From assembly GCA_965214025.1 (NCBI GenBank), contig CBDCAW010000002.1, positions 16,224 through 80,223 on the forward strand: 64,000 nucleotides of DNA, in the 5' to 3' direction. The notes under the pieces were generated by a model. It did not search any database, was not told the DNA's origin, and saw only the letters and a list, made by a program, of their open reading frames with translations. This document shows, piece after piece, positions 24,004 to 32,766 of this stretch. The position numbers and the translations under genes are program-made. Positions within the stretch are counted from its first letter, which is position 1. Each line of letters begins with the position of its first letter. Source of the stretch: Granulosicoccus sp965214025. GTDB taxonomy: Bacteria; Pseudomonadota; Gammaproteobacteria; Granulosicoccales; Granulosicoccaceae.

Positions 24004-25614
24004 TCATGGAACCGGTAGAAAATCCATAGGGTTCAGCGGGTTACCGTCGCGCCGAATCTCGAACCCCAGTACCGATTCTTCATCTTCGTTCGCACCGAGG
24101 CTGGCGATCGAGTCGCCGGCGCTGACCACATCGTCTTCAGCGACATACAGGTCTCGCGCATGTGAATAGGTGGACAACAGCTCATCAGGATGGCGCAGGA
24201 TGATCAGGTTGCCTTCACCGCTCAGGTCCCGCCCCGAATAGACGACGGTGCCATCCATTGCCGCCTTCACATCCTGGCCAGGCACACCGGCGATGTCGAC
24301 ACCCTGGCCACCGACACGGTCGGGCTGGAAACCGCGTACTATCTGGCCGTCCGTGGGCCATGACCAGCGGCCGCTGAATGCATCTCCGCCTTCAGGCGCG
24401 CCACTGCCGTCGTCCACCGGCGCGAAGTCGAGATCATCCGGTACGATTTCCTCGCGCGGCCAGCCACCCGCATCCGGGGCTACCATGGCGACCCTTTCAT
24501 CGTCTGACGGCTGCACAGCGTCGACGCCAGACGGACTGGGTGGATCCGATCGGGCAGGTGCCTCATCGACGGGCAACGAATTGCTACCGAGCAGTACCTC
24601 GTCGGTGGGGCCACGCGCCGAGGCGCGAACCTCGGACATGACTTGCGGGTTCGTGCCTTGCGAACTCCCTAATCGGGGAACAGGCCGAGGCTCGCTCTGA
24701 TCGACGGGTTGCTCGGTTTGCATATCGAGACGTCGAGCCTCGATGCGTTGCGGCATTTCTACCGGTGCGGTTTGCACCGGTGCACTCTGCGCCATCGTGC
24801 TCTGATCCATCGGATTCGGGGCCATCGCACGCTGATCTATCGCGTCTCGATCCATCGCACGCTGATCCGGTGCGCCTCGACCAGGTGCACCTTGTCTGAA
24901 CGCGTCATCGGTGCGCGCATTTTGCGTGTAAACCTCATTCTGAGAATAGGAATCCTGAGAATAGGTTGTCCGATTTCCCGGGGACGACCCATCGCCGGGA
25001 TAGACCCTGGTCTGGCCATAATTCCCGGCGGGTGCTGAAGGTCGGGTCGCCGGCTGCGAATAGCCGTCCACATAGTCATCCGGGGCGGCATTCGACTGTG
25101 AGTAACCCGATGCCGGGTTCATCGCCTGGTCCGGCACCCACTCGGTGTTTGATGCCGGGTCCTGCATGTCATCCTGCCTCCGGCTCGGCGCCGGCCAGCT
25201 GCTGCGCGCGCTCGTGCCGCTGTCCAGTGGGTTACCGTAGCTGTCCACCTCCACCTGGGCCAGGCTGGCAGGCGATCGCCCCTGACGCACCGCGTCGGAC
25301 ATCTCGGTCCCCGGTACCACGTTCAGGCGTTGCCCGGGTCGTGGCCCGCTCTCGAGGCCCGGATTCAGATCGATGAGATCCATCGGCGAGAGCTGATAGC
25401 GCCACGCGATCGAATCGATGGTGTCATTGGCCTGCACGACATACAGATTCGGATGGAACTGCAGGTTTTGCAGCCGATTTTCGACCTCAGGCACAGTCGT
25501 GCAGCCGATACCCACGAGCACGCCGGCGGCGCAAAGAAGGGTTCGGCAGGACAGCTTGAGACAATCGGGTAAGCAGAGAGGCCGGAGTGGTGGCGTACGG
25601 TAGGAGAGCGTCAT
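24004..25614 (-). CDS. nlpD: LysM/LytM-domain lipoprotein of the NlpD family
   Basis: The 536-residue protein begins with a signal peptide and a likely lipidated C38 (LVGIGC), then a LysM domain (LYVVQANDTIDSIAWRYQLSPMDLIDLNP, about 57-100) that binds peptidoglycan. A long Pro/Ser/Gln/Asp-rich linker with repeats follows (coded around 24768-24900), then a C-terminal LytM/M23 fold (GVDIAGVPGQDVKAAMDGTVVYSG). The last zinc-binding HxH of active M23 enzymes is replaced (VLGFEIR), so this is probably a non-catalytic amidase activator like E. coli NlpD. Encoded immediately before rpoS. The linker is longer than in most NlpDs. Confidence 0.92.
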   Translation of the reverse strand: MTLSYRTPPLRPLCLPDCLKLSCRTLLCAAGVLVGIGCTTVPEVENRLQNLQFHPNLYVVQANDTIDSIAWRYQLSPMDLIDLNPGLESGPRPGQRLNVVPGTEMSDAVRQGRSPASLAQVEVDSYGNPLDSGTSARSSWPAPSRRQDDMQDPASNTEWVPDQAMNPASGYSQSNAAPDDYVDGYSQPATRPSAPAGNYGQTRVYPGDGSSPGNRTTYSQDSYSQNEVYTQNARTDDAFRQGAPGRGAPDQRAMDRDAIDQRAMAPNPMDQSTMAQSAPVQTAPVEMPQRIEARRLDMQTEQPVDQSEPRPVPRLGSSQGTNPQVMSEVRASARGPTDEVLLGSNSLPVDEAPARSDPPSPSGVDAVQPSDDERVAMVAPDAGGWPREEIVPDDLDFAPVDDGSGAPEGGDAFSGRWSWPTDGQIVRGFQPDRVGGQGVDIAGVPGQDVKAAMDGTVVYSGRDLSGEGNLIILRHPDELLSTYSHARDLYVAEDDVVSAGDSIASLGANEDEESVLGFEIRRDGNPLNPMDFLPVP

Positions 25615-25711
25615 GAATCACGTCACTTCGAAGGCGGAGTGCTACAGAAAGTCTAGTTGGCCTCCTGACTTTTGCCAGAAAAAGTGTCGGTACTTTCCGG
25701 AACTAAATTTA

Positions 25712-25784
25712 CACTCCCTGCCGGTGAGAGCCGGCCGTGGCCGGAGAAATCCAGGCTCTGCGAGGGACATCCACTCCCTGCCGG
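25712..25784. repeat. Direct repeat CACTCCCTGCCGG in the pcm-nlpD gap
   Basis: The 13-mer CACTCCCTGCCGG occurs at 25712-25724 and 25772-25784, 60 bp apart, with further CTGCCGGTGA-like variants nearby (25797 onward) and GGCC-rich inverted pieces. The 214-bp gap between pcm and nlpD is otherwise without a gene. Confidence 0.5.
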
Positions 25785-25828
25785 AGTCATTCGGCCCTGC
25801 CGGTGAAGTCCAGCCTATACCAGCGAGA

Positions 25829-26500
25829 TCAGGACTTGCCGGATAGAAAAGGGACGAAATGTACGTCACTGATCTCGCGCACCGCGAAGCCTTCGGGGCG
25901 ATGCGTGATGAGCGTGAGCGCCTGCCGGCCCTGCTGCTCCCCTACCGGGAGGATCATGCGCCCGCCGGGAGCAAGTTGCTCGAGCAAGGGCAAGGGAATG
26001 GATGTGGGTGCGGCGGTCACCACGATGCCATCGTAGGGGCCATGGCTGGCCCAGCCCCAGCCACCATCGCTGTAACGTGAATTGACGTTGCGATAGCCGA
26101 GCGATTTGAAGCGCTTGCGCGCCTTCTCCTGCAGACTCTTGATGCGTTCGACGGTGAATACGATGTCCACCAGTTGCGACAGCACGGCAGCCTGATAGCC
26201 GGACCCGGTACCCACCTCCAGTACACGGGTCAGCGGCCCGTCGTCGAATAGAGTCTCGGTCATGCGCGCGACCACGTAGGGCTGGGATATGGTCTGGCCT
26301 TCACCGATCGGCAGGGCGGCATCGTCGTAGGCACGGCTGGTCATGGCCTCGTCGACGAACAGATGGCGCGGCACGGTGGCCATGGTGGAAAGCACGTGCG
26401 GGTTCGAGATACCGCGTTCGCGCAGGCGTTCGGCCATCCGGTTGCGAGTTCGCTGTGAGGTGAAGCCGATACCGGCTATCTCACGCGTCGATACGTTCAT
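25829..26500 (-). CDS. pcm: Protein-L-isoaspartate O-methyltransferase
   Basis: A 223-residue SAM-dependent enzyme that methylates isoaspartyl residues so damaged proteins can be repaired. Hallmarks: VPRHLFVDEA, YDDAALPIGEGQTISQPYVVARMTE, motif I VLEVGTGSGYQAAVLSQLV, and GWGWASHGPYDGIVVTAAP. Length is typical. Its ATG overlaps the surE stop by 4 bp, and nlpD-rpoS follow, the standard stationary-phase survival cluster. Confidence 0.96.
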   Translation of the reverse strand: MNVSTREIAGIGFTSQRTRNRMAERLRERGISNPHVLSTMATVPRHLFVDEAMTSRAYDDAALPIGEGQTISQPYVVARMTETLFDDGPLTRVLEVGTGSGYQAAVLSQLVDIVFTVERIKSLQEKARKRFKSLGYRNVNSRYSDGGWGWASHGPYDGIVVTAAPTSIPLPLLEQLAPGGRMILPVGEQQGRQALTLITHRPEGFAVREISDVHFVPFLSGKS

Positions 26501-27285
26501 GTAGAGGGCTCTCGGGCCGCATCCTCACCCGACGGCTTGTCGAACGGTTCGAGCCAGTCGCCCAGTGCCCTGAGCGTGTCCTTGCGCGTAAGGTCGATCT
26601 GCAACGGCGTGATCGAGACGTAGCCATCGTGCACGGCACCGAAATCCGTACCGGGACCGGCATCGGCGATCATGCCCGCGGCCCCGAGCCAGAACATGCG
26701 ATCGCCACGCGGGCTGCGGTGCTCGATGGCGCGCTCCGGAGCATGGCGTGTGCCGAGACGCGTCGAGCGAAAGCCTTTCAGCTGTTCGTAGGGAAGGTCC
26801 GGCACATTCACGTTGAGAATCGAGTCCGCCGGCAACGGCAGGCTGTTGTGCCGCTTGATGAGCTCGACGGCCACGCGCGCGGCGCTGATGTAGTGAGTAG
26901 GTTCGAAGCTTGCCATTGACACGGCGATGGCCGGATGCCCGAGGCTGCGCCCTTCCATGGCCGCCGCCACGGTTCCCGAGTACAGCACATCGTCACCCAT
27001 GTTCGGCCCGTCGTTGATTCCACTGACAACCATGTCGGGCTCGTACTCGAGTACGCCGCCGAGAGCCACCGCCACGCTATCCGTTGGTGTACCTTCCACC
27101 GAATAGACGCCAGGGCCATGCGCCCGCACAAGGATCGGATGCGACAGCGTCAGGGAGTGGCTGGCGCCGCTACGGTTGCGATCGGGAGCCACGATCGTGG
27201 CGGGCCCAAGCTCTTTCAGCGCGGCATGCAGCGCCTGAATGCCGGGAGACTGGTAACCATCATCGTTGGCAATGAGTATGCGCAC
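26497..27285 (-). CDS. surE: 5'/3'-nucleotidase SurE
   Basis: A 262-residue metal-dependent phosphatase acting on nucleoside monophosphates and short polyphosphates. The metal site residues D8/D9 are in ILIANDDGYQSPGI, followed by APDRNRSGASHSLT and SGINDGPNMGDDVLYSGTVAAAMEG. Length is normal. First gene of the surE-pcm-nlpD-rpoS block, with only about 24 bp separating its ATG from the divergent hydrolase start. Confidence 0.96.
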   Translation of the reverse strand: MRILIANDDGYQSPGIQALHAALKELGPATIVAPDRNRSGASHSLTLSHPILVRAHGPGVYSVEGTPTDSVAVALGGVLEYEPDMVVSGINDGPNMGDDVLYSGTVAAAMEGRSLGHPAIAVSMASFEPTHYISAARVAVELIKRHNSLPLPADSILNVNVPDLPYEQLKGFRSTRLGTRHAPERAIEHRSPRGDRMFWLGAAGMIADAGPGTDFGAVHDGYVSITPLQIDLTRKDTLRALGDWLEPFDKPSGEDAAREPST

Positions 27286-27309
27286 AGGAATAGAAGCAGG
27301 ATCGTTGTT

Positions 27310-28404
27310 GTGATTATTACCAGTAAATTTAGTCCGAGCTGGTGGTTAAGCAACCCCCATTTGCAGACCATCTACGCCAGCAAGCTCGGCACGCGCCCGC
27401 CGGTGACCGGCAGGCGCGAACGTCTCGAGCTGCCGGACGGCGATTTCCTCGACCTTCATCATAGCCTGCTGACGCAGGGTCCACTCGTATGCCTGTTCCA
27501 TGGGCTGGCGGGTTGCCTGAGCAGCGCCTACATACGTGGCGTGATCCACGCGCTGGAAACGCGCGGCATGCGACCGGTACTGATGCACTGGCGCGGTTGC
27601 AGCGGTGAGCCTAACCGGCTGGCCCGCTCCTACCACTCGGGAGCTACCGAGGATATCGGAACGGTGATCGATCTGCTACGGGCGCGACATCCGCGTGAGC
27701 AAATCTACGCTGTCGGTTACTCGCTGGGCGGCAATGCGCTACTCAAGTATCTGGGTGAACGCGGTGCTGCGTGCGAGCTCGACGGCGCCGTGGCGGTCTG
27801 CCCGCCATTGGTGCTGGAGGAAGGGGCCAGGCGCCTGAATCAGGGGCTGGCGCGCGGCTACCAGCGCTACCTGCTGGGGTTGATGCGTGGCCAGCACAAT
27901 GCCAAGCGGGAGCGCCATCCGGAACTCGGGCTGACCGCAGCCGGGCCCGAGCTCGACAACTTCTGGCGATTCGATGATGCGATCACCGCACCCCTGCACG
28001 GTTACGACGGCGTGCATGACTACTACCAGCGGTGCGGCGCACGGCAGTACCTGGCAGCCATTCAGGTACCCTGCCAGGTGATCTGCGCGGCCGACGACCC
28101 GTTCTTCACGCCGAAGATCCTGCCGACGGCCGACGAGCTCGGCCCGTACACGACCCTCGAACGATCGGCGCACGGCGGGCATGTCGGCTTCATCACCGGC
28201 GGCGTGCCTTTCAGGCCACGCTACTGGCTCGACGAGCGGGTGGCCTCGGTATTGAGCTCAATGTCGGACGCGTCTGAATCAAGCGATGCACCCGATTACC
28301 CTGTGATCCCCGATTCGCTCGGTGCACCGGAATCGGGTAAGACATCGAGTTCGCCGGTTTCGTTGAACCGCCCGGCTCGCCATTCGTCAACGACCTCATC
28401 GTGA
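27310..28404 (+). CDS. YheT-family alpha/beta hydrolase
   Basis: The product (about 364 residues) matches the AB-hydrolase 1/YheT group: PSWWLSNPHLQTIYASKL at the start, HGLAGCLSSAYIRG as the oxyanion region, nucleophile elbow GYSLGGNALLKYLGE, and a catalytic His near the end in SAHGGHVGFI. Substrate is unknown; relatives are esterases of lipid-like compounds. The frame is open far upstream but overlaps surE there, so the GTG at 27310, just before the conserved start, is chosen. The last ~36 codons are Ser/Pro-rich and overlap the 3' end of cobC tail-to-tail by 109 bp. Confidence 0.88.
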   Translation: MIITSKFSPSWWLSNPHLQTIYASKLGTRPPVTGRRERLELPDGDFLDLHHSLLTQGPLVCLFHGLAGCLSSAYIRGVIHALETRGMRPVLMHWRGCSGEPNRLARSYHSGATEDIGTVIDLLRARHPREQIYAVGYSLGGNALLKYLGERGAACELDGAVAVCPPLVLEEGARRLNQGLARGYQRYLLGLMRGQHNAKRERHPELGLTAAGPELDNFWRFDDAITAPLHGYDGVHDYYQRCGARQYLAAIQVPCQVICAADDPFFTPKILPTADELGPYTTLERSAHGGHVGFITGGVPFRPRYWLDERVASVLSSMSDASESSDAPDYPVIPDSLGAPESGKTSSSPVSLNRPARHSSTTSS

Positions 28405-28955
28405 TGGAATTGATGAAGGCTGGCCGGGTCCACCGGGAAGCTCATCGCATCGGTCGCGGGCCAGCCCAGCAAGGTGCAGGTCAGTGCACGTATGGTACCG
28501 CCGTGTACGACGACGATAGCGTCGCGCGCGTTACCGAGCCGATCATCAAGCCATTGCCCGCAACGGGCCTGCTGCTCGGCAAAACATTCACCACCGGGTG
28601 GCGCACGGTTGACCCAGTCTTCGGCCCAGTACGACATGGCTTCGGGGTTTTCGCGGTGTATATCCTCCCAGGCGCGGCCCTCCCACTCGCCGAAGTCGAG
28701 CTCGACCAGCCGCTCATCGAGCGAGATGGGGGCAGCGCCGATCACCGCCTGCAGTAGCTCGGCGCTCTCACGGGTACGCTTCAGGGGGCTTGCATACCAG
28801 TCGACGTCTGCCGACGTGAGCAGTGCCCGCAGTCGATTGCCGAGTGCGCTCACCGCTTTGCGACCCGCAGCGTTCAGCGGCACGTCGGTTCGCCCCGCGG
28901 CGATGCCGCCATCGGTGGCCGACGTATGCCCGTGGCGAATGAGGTAGAGATTCAC
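28296..28955 (-). CDS. cobC: Alpha-ribazole phosphatase-type histidine phosphatase
   Basis: The 219-residue protein has the histidine-phosphatase RHG motif (YLIRHGHTSA, catalytic His near residue 8), SPLKRTRESAELL, LVELDFGEWEGRAWEDI and VVVHGGTIRAL. Its ATG overlaps the cobS stop by 4 bp and cobT precedes cobS, so dephosphorylation of alpha-ribazole phosphate in cobalamin lower-ligand assembly is the best reading; general phosphoglycerate-mutase-like activity cannot be ruled out from sequence. The C-terminal ~36 codons overlap the opposite-strand hydrolase gene. Confidence 0.88.
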   Translation of the reverse strand: MNLYLIRHGHTSATDGGIAAGRTDVPLNAAGRKAVSALGNRLRALLTSADVDWYASPLKRTRESAELLQAVIGAAPISLDERLVELDFGEWEGRAWEDIHRENPEAMSYWAEDWVNRAPPGGECFAEQQARCGQWLDDRLGNARDAIVVVHGGTIRALTCTLLGWPATDAMSFPVDPASLHQFHHDEVVDEWRAGRFNETGELDVLPDSGAPSESGITG

Positions 28956-29929
28956 CAGTAGATCGCGCCAATCGCGATCAAGACGCTCACCTCCACGACC
29001 TGATTGGCCGCGCCGAGGCAGTCACCGGTGATACCGCCGTACCAGCGCCTGAACAGCCGGCCGCACAGTACCGTGAGCACAAAAGCCATCGGTAGTAGCA
29101 AAGCCCATGCAAGGCCGAACAGGAGAATCCCGGGCAACAGGCAGGCCGCCGAGAGTGCGGTACTGCCGACCAGCCGCCTCCCGGTCACACCCGAGGCCAC
29201 CACACGGTTCGCGGCCTCGGCCCGCGCGTACGGCTCGCTGAACATGAGGTATACACAGCTCCAGCGTGCCAGCGAATGGGCGGCGATCAAGCTCAACAGC
29301 AGCCCTGTGCTCATCAACACTGTATCGGGACCGGTGCTGATGGTGATCATGGTCATCGTATCGAGACCCATCTCGACACCGAGTGGCGAGTCGGGAGACA
29401 CCAGCAGACCCGGAAGTGTCGGGTTGGCGATGCTCATGAGGGCGCTATAACGAAAGCCGAACAACAGTACCAGCGCGATCGCGCCGTAGGTACCGACGCG
29501 GCTGTCGCGCATGATCGACAACTTGCGGTCACGATCGAAGGCTCCGATGCTGTCGGCCACATCCGCCAGACCATCTTCATGCAGAGCGCCTGTCAAGATC
29601 ACGCCGCTGACCAACGCGCACAACAAGGCGATCGGCAGGTTCGTCGGCAGCAGCCACGTTGTCACCCAGAACACGCCGACCTGAATGATCGCGACGAGCG
29701 CACCGACCAGTGGGAAGTAGCGTGTGGACGCCGCCAATGCCGCCGGATCACCACTGGCCCAACGGCTGACGGGAAGACGCGTCAGGAACATGCATGCAGT
29801 GGCGGCCAGGGCGGGCTCGCTCGGGAATCCACCTTCGCCGGCAACCTTGGTCGGAGCCTCACCCTCCCCTTTGGCTTCGCCCGTGCGCGGGTGTTTGCCT
29901 GCCCCCTCACCTGCGGATTCGATCGGCAT
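28952..29929 (-). CDS. cobS: Adenosylcobinamide-GDP ribazoletransferase (cobalamin synthase)
   Basis: This integral membrane enzyme joins adenosylcobinamide-GDP and alpha-ribazole to give adenosylcobalamin. It is 325 residues with CobS motifs: FLTRLPVSRW, YFPLVGALVA, GALHEDGLADVADSIGAFDRDRKLSIMRDSRVGTYGA, and near the end RRWYGGITGDCLGAANQVVE. An N-terminal Gly/Glu-rich stretch of about 35 residues before the membrane part is extra. The ATG at 29929 overlaps the cobT stop (TGATG), so an upstream extension of the frame is not used. It runs cobT-cobS-cobC. Confidence 0.95.
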   Translation of the reverse strand: MPIESAGEGAGKHPRTGEAKGEGEAPTKVAGEGGFPSEPALAATACMFLTRLPVSRWASGDPAALAASTRYFPLVGALVAIIQVGVFWVTTWLLPTNLPIALLCALVSGVILTGALHEDGLADVADSIGAFDRDRKLSIMRDSRVGTYGAIALVLLFGFRYSALMSIANPTLPGLLVSPDSPLGVEMGLDTMTMITISTGPDTVLMSTGLLLSLIAAHSLARWSCVYLMFSEPYARAEAANRVVASGVTGRRLVGSTALSAACLLPGILLFGLAWALLLPMAFVLTVLCGRLFRRWYGGITGDCLGAANQVVEVSVLIAIGAIYW

Positions 29930-30936
29930 CAGGTGTTCGCGGTATCCACTCCCGCGGCACTGAAGCTGGCCATCTCGCACATCATCGCCGCGGCTGCGCG
30001 GACCAGTGGGATCGCCAACGTGGCTGCCGAGCCTTCGCCAAGCCGCATGCCGAGGTCGAGTAGCGGCCTTGCCTGCAGATGTGCCAGTGCCTGTGCATGC
30101 CCGGGCTCGGCAGAGCGATGGGCAAACAGCAGGACATCGCGCACTGCAGGTTCCATGGCACACGCCACCAACGCCGCCGATGTAACGATGTAACCGTCCA
30201 CCAGCACCGCCAGGCGATGGGCGGCAGCGGCTTGCATCGCTCCACACAGTGCAGCGATCTCGAAGCCACCGGCCTCTCGCAGCCGCTCTCGCGGGTCTTT
30301 CGTGGTAACGCGCTTCAGCACGGCTTCGACTACCTGCCGCTTGCTGACCAATGCCGCATCGTTCAGGCCGGTGCCGCGGCCGGTAACGCTGTTCGCATCG
30401 CTGTCGGTGAATAGAGCGGTCAACACGGCGGCAGCCGTGGTGTTGGCAATCCCCATCTCACCGAGTGCCAGCAGGCGCACCCCATCGGCCAAGGCGCGCT
30501 GTACCGCGTCGCGACCGACCGCAAGCGCCGCATCGACTTGTACATCGCTCATGGCAGCCTGTTTTGCCATGTTGGCAGTGCCCGGTGCCACCTTGGCGCG
30601 TACGACCGAAGGCAACTGGCTGATGTCGGAGCCGACGCCCACGTCGACGACCTCCAGCGAGGCTCCCACGCTGCGCGCGAACACACACACCGCGGCACCG
30701 CCGGCGGCGAAGTTCGCCATCATCTGCGCGGTCACCGAGGCGGGAAACGCACTGACACCCTCCTCGGCCACGCCATGATCGGCACCGAACACCAGCACCC
30801 GCACCGGGTCCACACACGGTTCGAGCGTAGCCTGCAGACGGCACAGGGACGCCGCCACCGTTTCCATCTCACCCAGCGATCCCGGCGGCTTGGTCTTGTC
30901 GTCGATCGCCGCCTGTATGGCTTCATTCGTGATCAT
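29929..30936 (-). CDS. cobT: Nicotinate-nucleotide-dimethylbenzimidazole phosphoribosyltransferase
   Basis: A 335-residue enzyme that makes alpha-ribazole phosphate from nicotinate mononucleotide and the lower-ligand base. Visible landmarks are DDKTKPPGSLG at the start, VFGADHGVAEEGVSAFP, LLALGEMGIANTTAAAVL, TGRGTGLND, and LDLGMRLGEGSAATLAIPLV near the end with the catalytic Glu region. Length is typical. First gene of a three-gene late-cobalamin operon. No cobalamin riboswitch was recognised in the ~90 bp before it. Confidence 0.96.
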   Translation of the reverse strand: MITNEAIQAAIDDKTKPPGSLGEMETVAASLCRLQATLEPCVDPVRVLVFGADHGVAEEGVSAFPASVTAQMMANFAAGGAAVCVFARSVGASLEVVDVGVGSDISQLPSVVRAKVAPGTANMAKQAAMSDVQVDAALAVGRDAVQRALADGVRLLALGEMGIANTTAAAVLTALFTDSDANSVTGRGTGLNDAALVSKRQVVEAVLKRVTTKDPRERLREAGGFEIAALCGAMQAAAAHRLAVLVDGYIVTSAALVACAMEPAVRDVLLFAHRSAEPGHAQALAHLQARPLLDLGMRLGEGSAATLAIPLVRAAAAMMCEMASFSAAGVDTANT

Positions 30937-31029
30937 ACGGGCTGTGTGTCCCTGCCGCCGTCCGTGTCGAGGTCGATGCCGTACTTGATGCGAGCGCTCA
31001 TGTGTTCAGGAACGTACCCATACTCACGA

Positions 31030-31677
31030 TTACTCATCGAGCGTCGGCAAACGTGCGATCAGATGCTTCACATGGCGAGCCAGTGTCTGCCGGTCCGGGT
31101 CACTCATTCGCAGGAAGCTCACCCGGCAGGAGTGGTGATCGCCGGCGGTAGGCTCGCGAAGGGGGTCGAGCGGTTCCACCCGGCAATCGGTGCGGATACG
31201 GTGCTGCTCCGGAAACAGGGTAAGCGTGATGCTCAACAGCTGGCCCGGTTGCAACACCGCGTCGTGAGCGAACACCAGACCGTCCCGCGACAGGCTGACC
31301 ATGTGAGTGGGCTGCTCCGTGTTCGGATCGCCGTCGAGCATGAGCTGACGGATACGCTCCTCGAGTCCGGCGATATAGTCGGCCACTGCGGGAAAATCAC
31401 TGCGTACCCGTGCGTAACCGGGAATGTCGTACTTGTTGAGCTGACGCCGGCGAGGCGCATTCAACTCGTGTGCCTCCGGCACATCGAACTCACGCGCCTC
31501 CGGCACACTCAACTCGCGCGCCTCCGGCACGACATGCCGCTCGCTGCCCTGGCCATCGGGTACGTCGGCGGTCGGCAGGTCGGCAAGTCTGCGCACCTGC
31601 AGGCCCACCGCATCGCGGACGCGCACGTGACGGCGACGTTCTCTTTGCGGCGGCGTCGAATCGATGTCAGATGTCAT
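31030..31677 (-). CDS. PilZ-like domain protein with octapeptide repeats
   Basis: The 215-residue protein starts with RERRRHVRVRD, like the RxxxR half of a PilZ c-di-GMP site, and the beta-barrel part from about residue 120 has MVSLSRDGLVF in place of the (D/N)xSxxG half, so binding may be altered. Between them is a run of about eight-residue repeats: VPEARELS, VPEAREFD, VPEAHELN, then APRRRQLN (coded at 31436-31531). PilZ proteins relay c-di-GMP to motility or matrix machinery; the partner here is unknown. It stands alone between cobT and tRNA-Arg. Confidence 0.65.
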   Translation of the reverse strand: MTSDIDSTPPQRERRRHVRVRDAVGLQVRRLADLPTADVPDGQGSERHVVPEARELSVPEAREFDVPEAHELNAPRRRQLNKYDIPGYARVRSDFPAVADYIAGLEERIRQLMLDGDPNTEQPTHMVSLSRDGLVFAHDAVLQPGQLLSITLTLFPEQHRIRTDCRVEPLDPLREPTAGDHHSCRVSFLRMSDPDRQTLARHVKHLIARLPTLDE

Positions 31678-31871
31678 TCTTCAGGCCATCGGTTGTGGAT
31701 TGCGATGCGGCTGGGAAGGGGCCGGGAACAGGCGCGGCACCCGTCAGGTGACTCGGTGGCATTCATACTAGCGATCATCCCATAGGATAACGACGGGTCA
31801 AGTCAATATCATGAGCGCGGGCCTCCTCTATCCCAGAGGGAGGTGGAGCCGCGCGACGTCGCAGCATTGGC

Positions 31872-31877
31872 TATACT
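31872..31877 (+). promoter_or_regulatory. Possible -10 element for tRNA-Arg
   Basis: TATACT lies 27 bp before the mature tRNA 5' end, a suitable place for a sigma-70 -10 box. No convincing -35 is seen at the right distance, so confidence is low. Confidence 0.35.
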
Positions 31878-31903
31878 GTCTCTCGTGATACGAGTGCCGC
31901 AGC

Positions 31904-31980
<77 letters not shown>

Positions 31981-32094
31981 TCAGCAGGTATTTCCCGCCA
32001 TCCGTGCACAACCGTTATTTTCCTGCAAACGCAACAGGTGTTTGCCATTGCGCCGCTAACAGTGCATGTTGGTTATACCGACGCGATACATGGG

Positions 32095-32751
32095 ATGGCG
32101 ATGGCGATGGCTATATCAGGTGACGGCGCTAGCATCAGCACCGCGGCGAGCTTTCAGGACTTCTTCCATCAGGCAATTCAGGAAGTGGTCGAGCGGCATC
32201 ACATCGATGGCGAAGACGACACCGTGTGGTACCTGACCCGTTTGCTTTCCCGCTACGGCCACTCCAGGCACTTCTTCGATCAGCGCGACGACAACGCAAC
32301 CTTGACGCCCCTGGCGGAGCACTACCGCCACGCCCTCGAGGCATCGTCCAACCATGAGCGCAGTCTGCACCTGCAACGCCTCGGCGATGTGGCACTGTTC
32401 ATCTCCAGCCTGTTCGCTGGCGCCTTGAAGCGCAAACCTGTGAACGTCAGCTACTACATCGCCATGGGCGAGAGTGCGTACGGTTGCCTTGCGGACGCCA
32501 CCGTCCGCACGTCGCGCGAGCGCGGTCTGGTGGATATATTCGCGGACCTTGCCAATCGGTTTCCGCACTATGTGGCTGCCCTCGCCGACATTCCGGTGCG
32601 CCCCGCCGACCCGGCCTGCCTGATGCAGCAAGTGGTCGAATGGGAGCAAACCGGGCATCCGTCGCTGGCCCGCAAGCTGCGCCTGCAGGGTGTATTCCTG
32701 GCCGAGGCATCAGCCGATGATTCGAAGATGCCTACAGACGCTGCTCACTGA
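32095..32751 (+). CDS. Conserved-looking protein of unknown function (~218 aa)
   Basis: I do not recognise this family. The product is predicted soluble and mostly helical, with segments such as SFQDFFHQAIQEVVERHHI, DTVWYLTRLLSRYG and GDVALFISSLFAGALKRKPV, followed by YYIAMGESAYGCLA. ATG at 32095 begins a MAMAMAIS run with several adjacent ATG codons; the frame is open about 19 codons earlier but overlaps nothing informative. Codon use resembles the core genes. It begins ~115 bp after tRNA-Arg and lies 15 bp before the next gene, so the two probably form an operon. Confidence 0.7.
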   Translation: MAMAMAISGDGASISTAASFQDFFHQAIQEVVERHHIDGEDDTVWYLTRLLSRYGHSRHFFDQRDDNATLTPLAEHYRHALEASSNHERSLHLQRLGDVALFISSLFAGALKRKPVNVSYYIAMGESAYGCLADATVRTSRERGLVDIFADLANRFPHYVAALADIPVRPADPACLMQQVVEWEQTGHPSLARKLRLQGVFLAEASADDSKMPTDAAH

Positions 32752-32766
32752 CGAGCCGCGCACGCC

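Noticed and set aside
30937..31029. Cobalamin riboswitch before cobT
   Set aside because: The gap is only about 90 bp and no B12-box-like conserved sequence was recognised.
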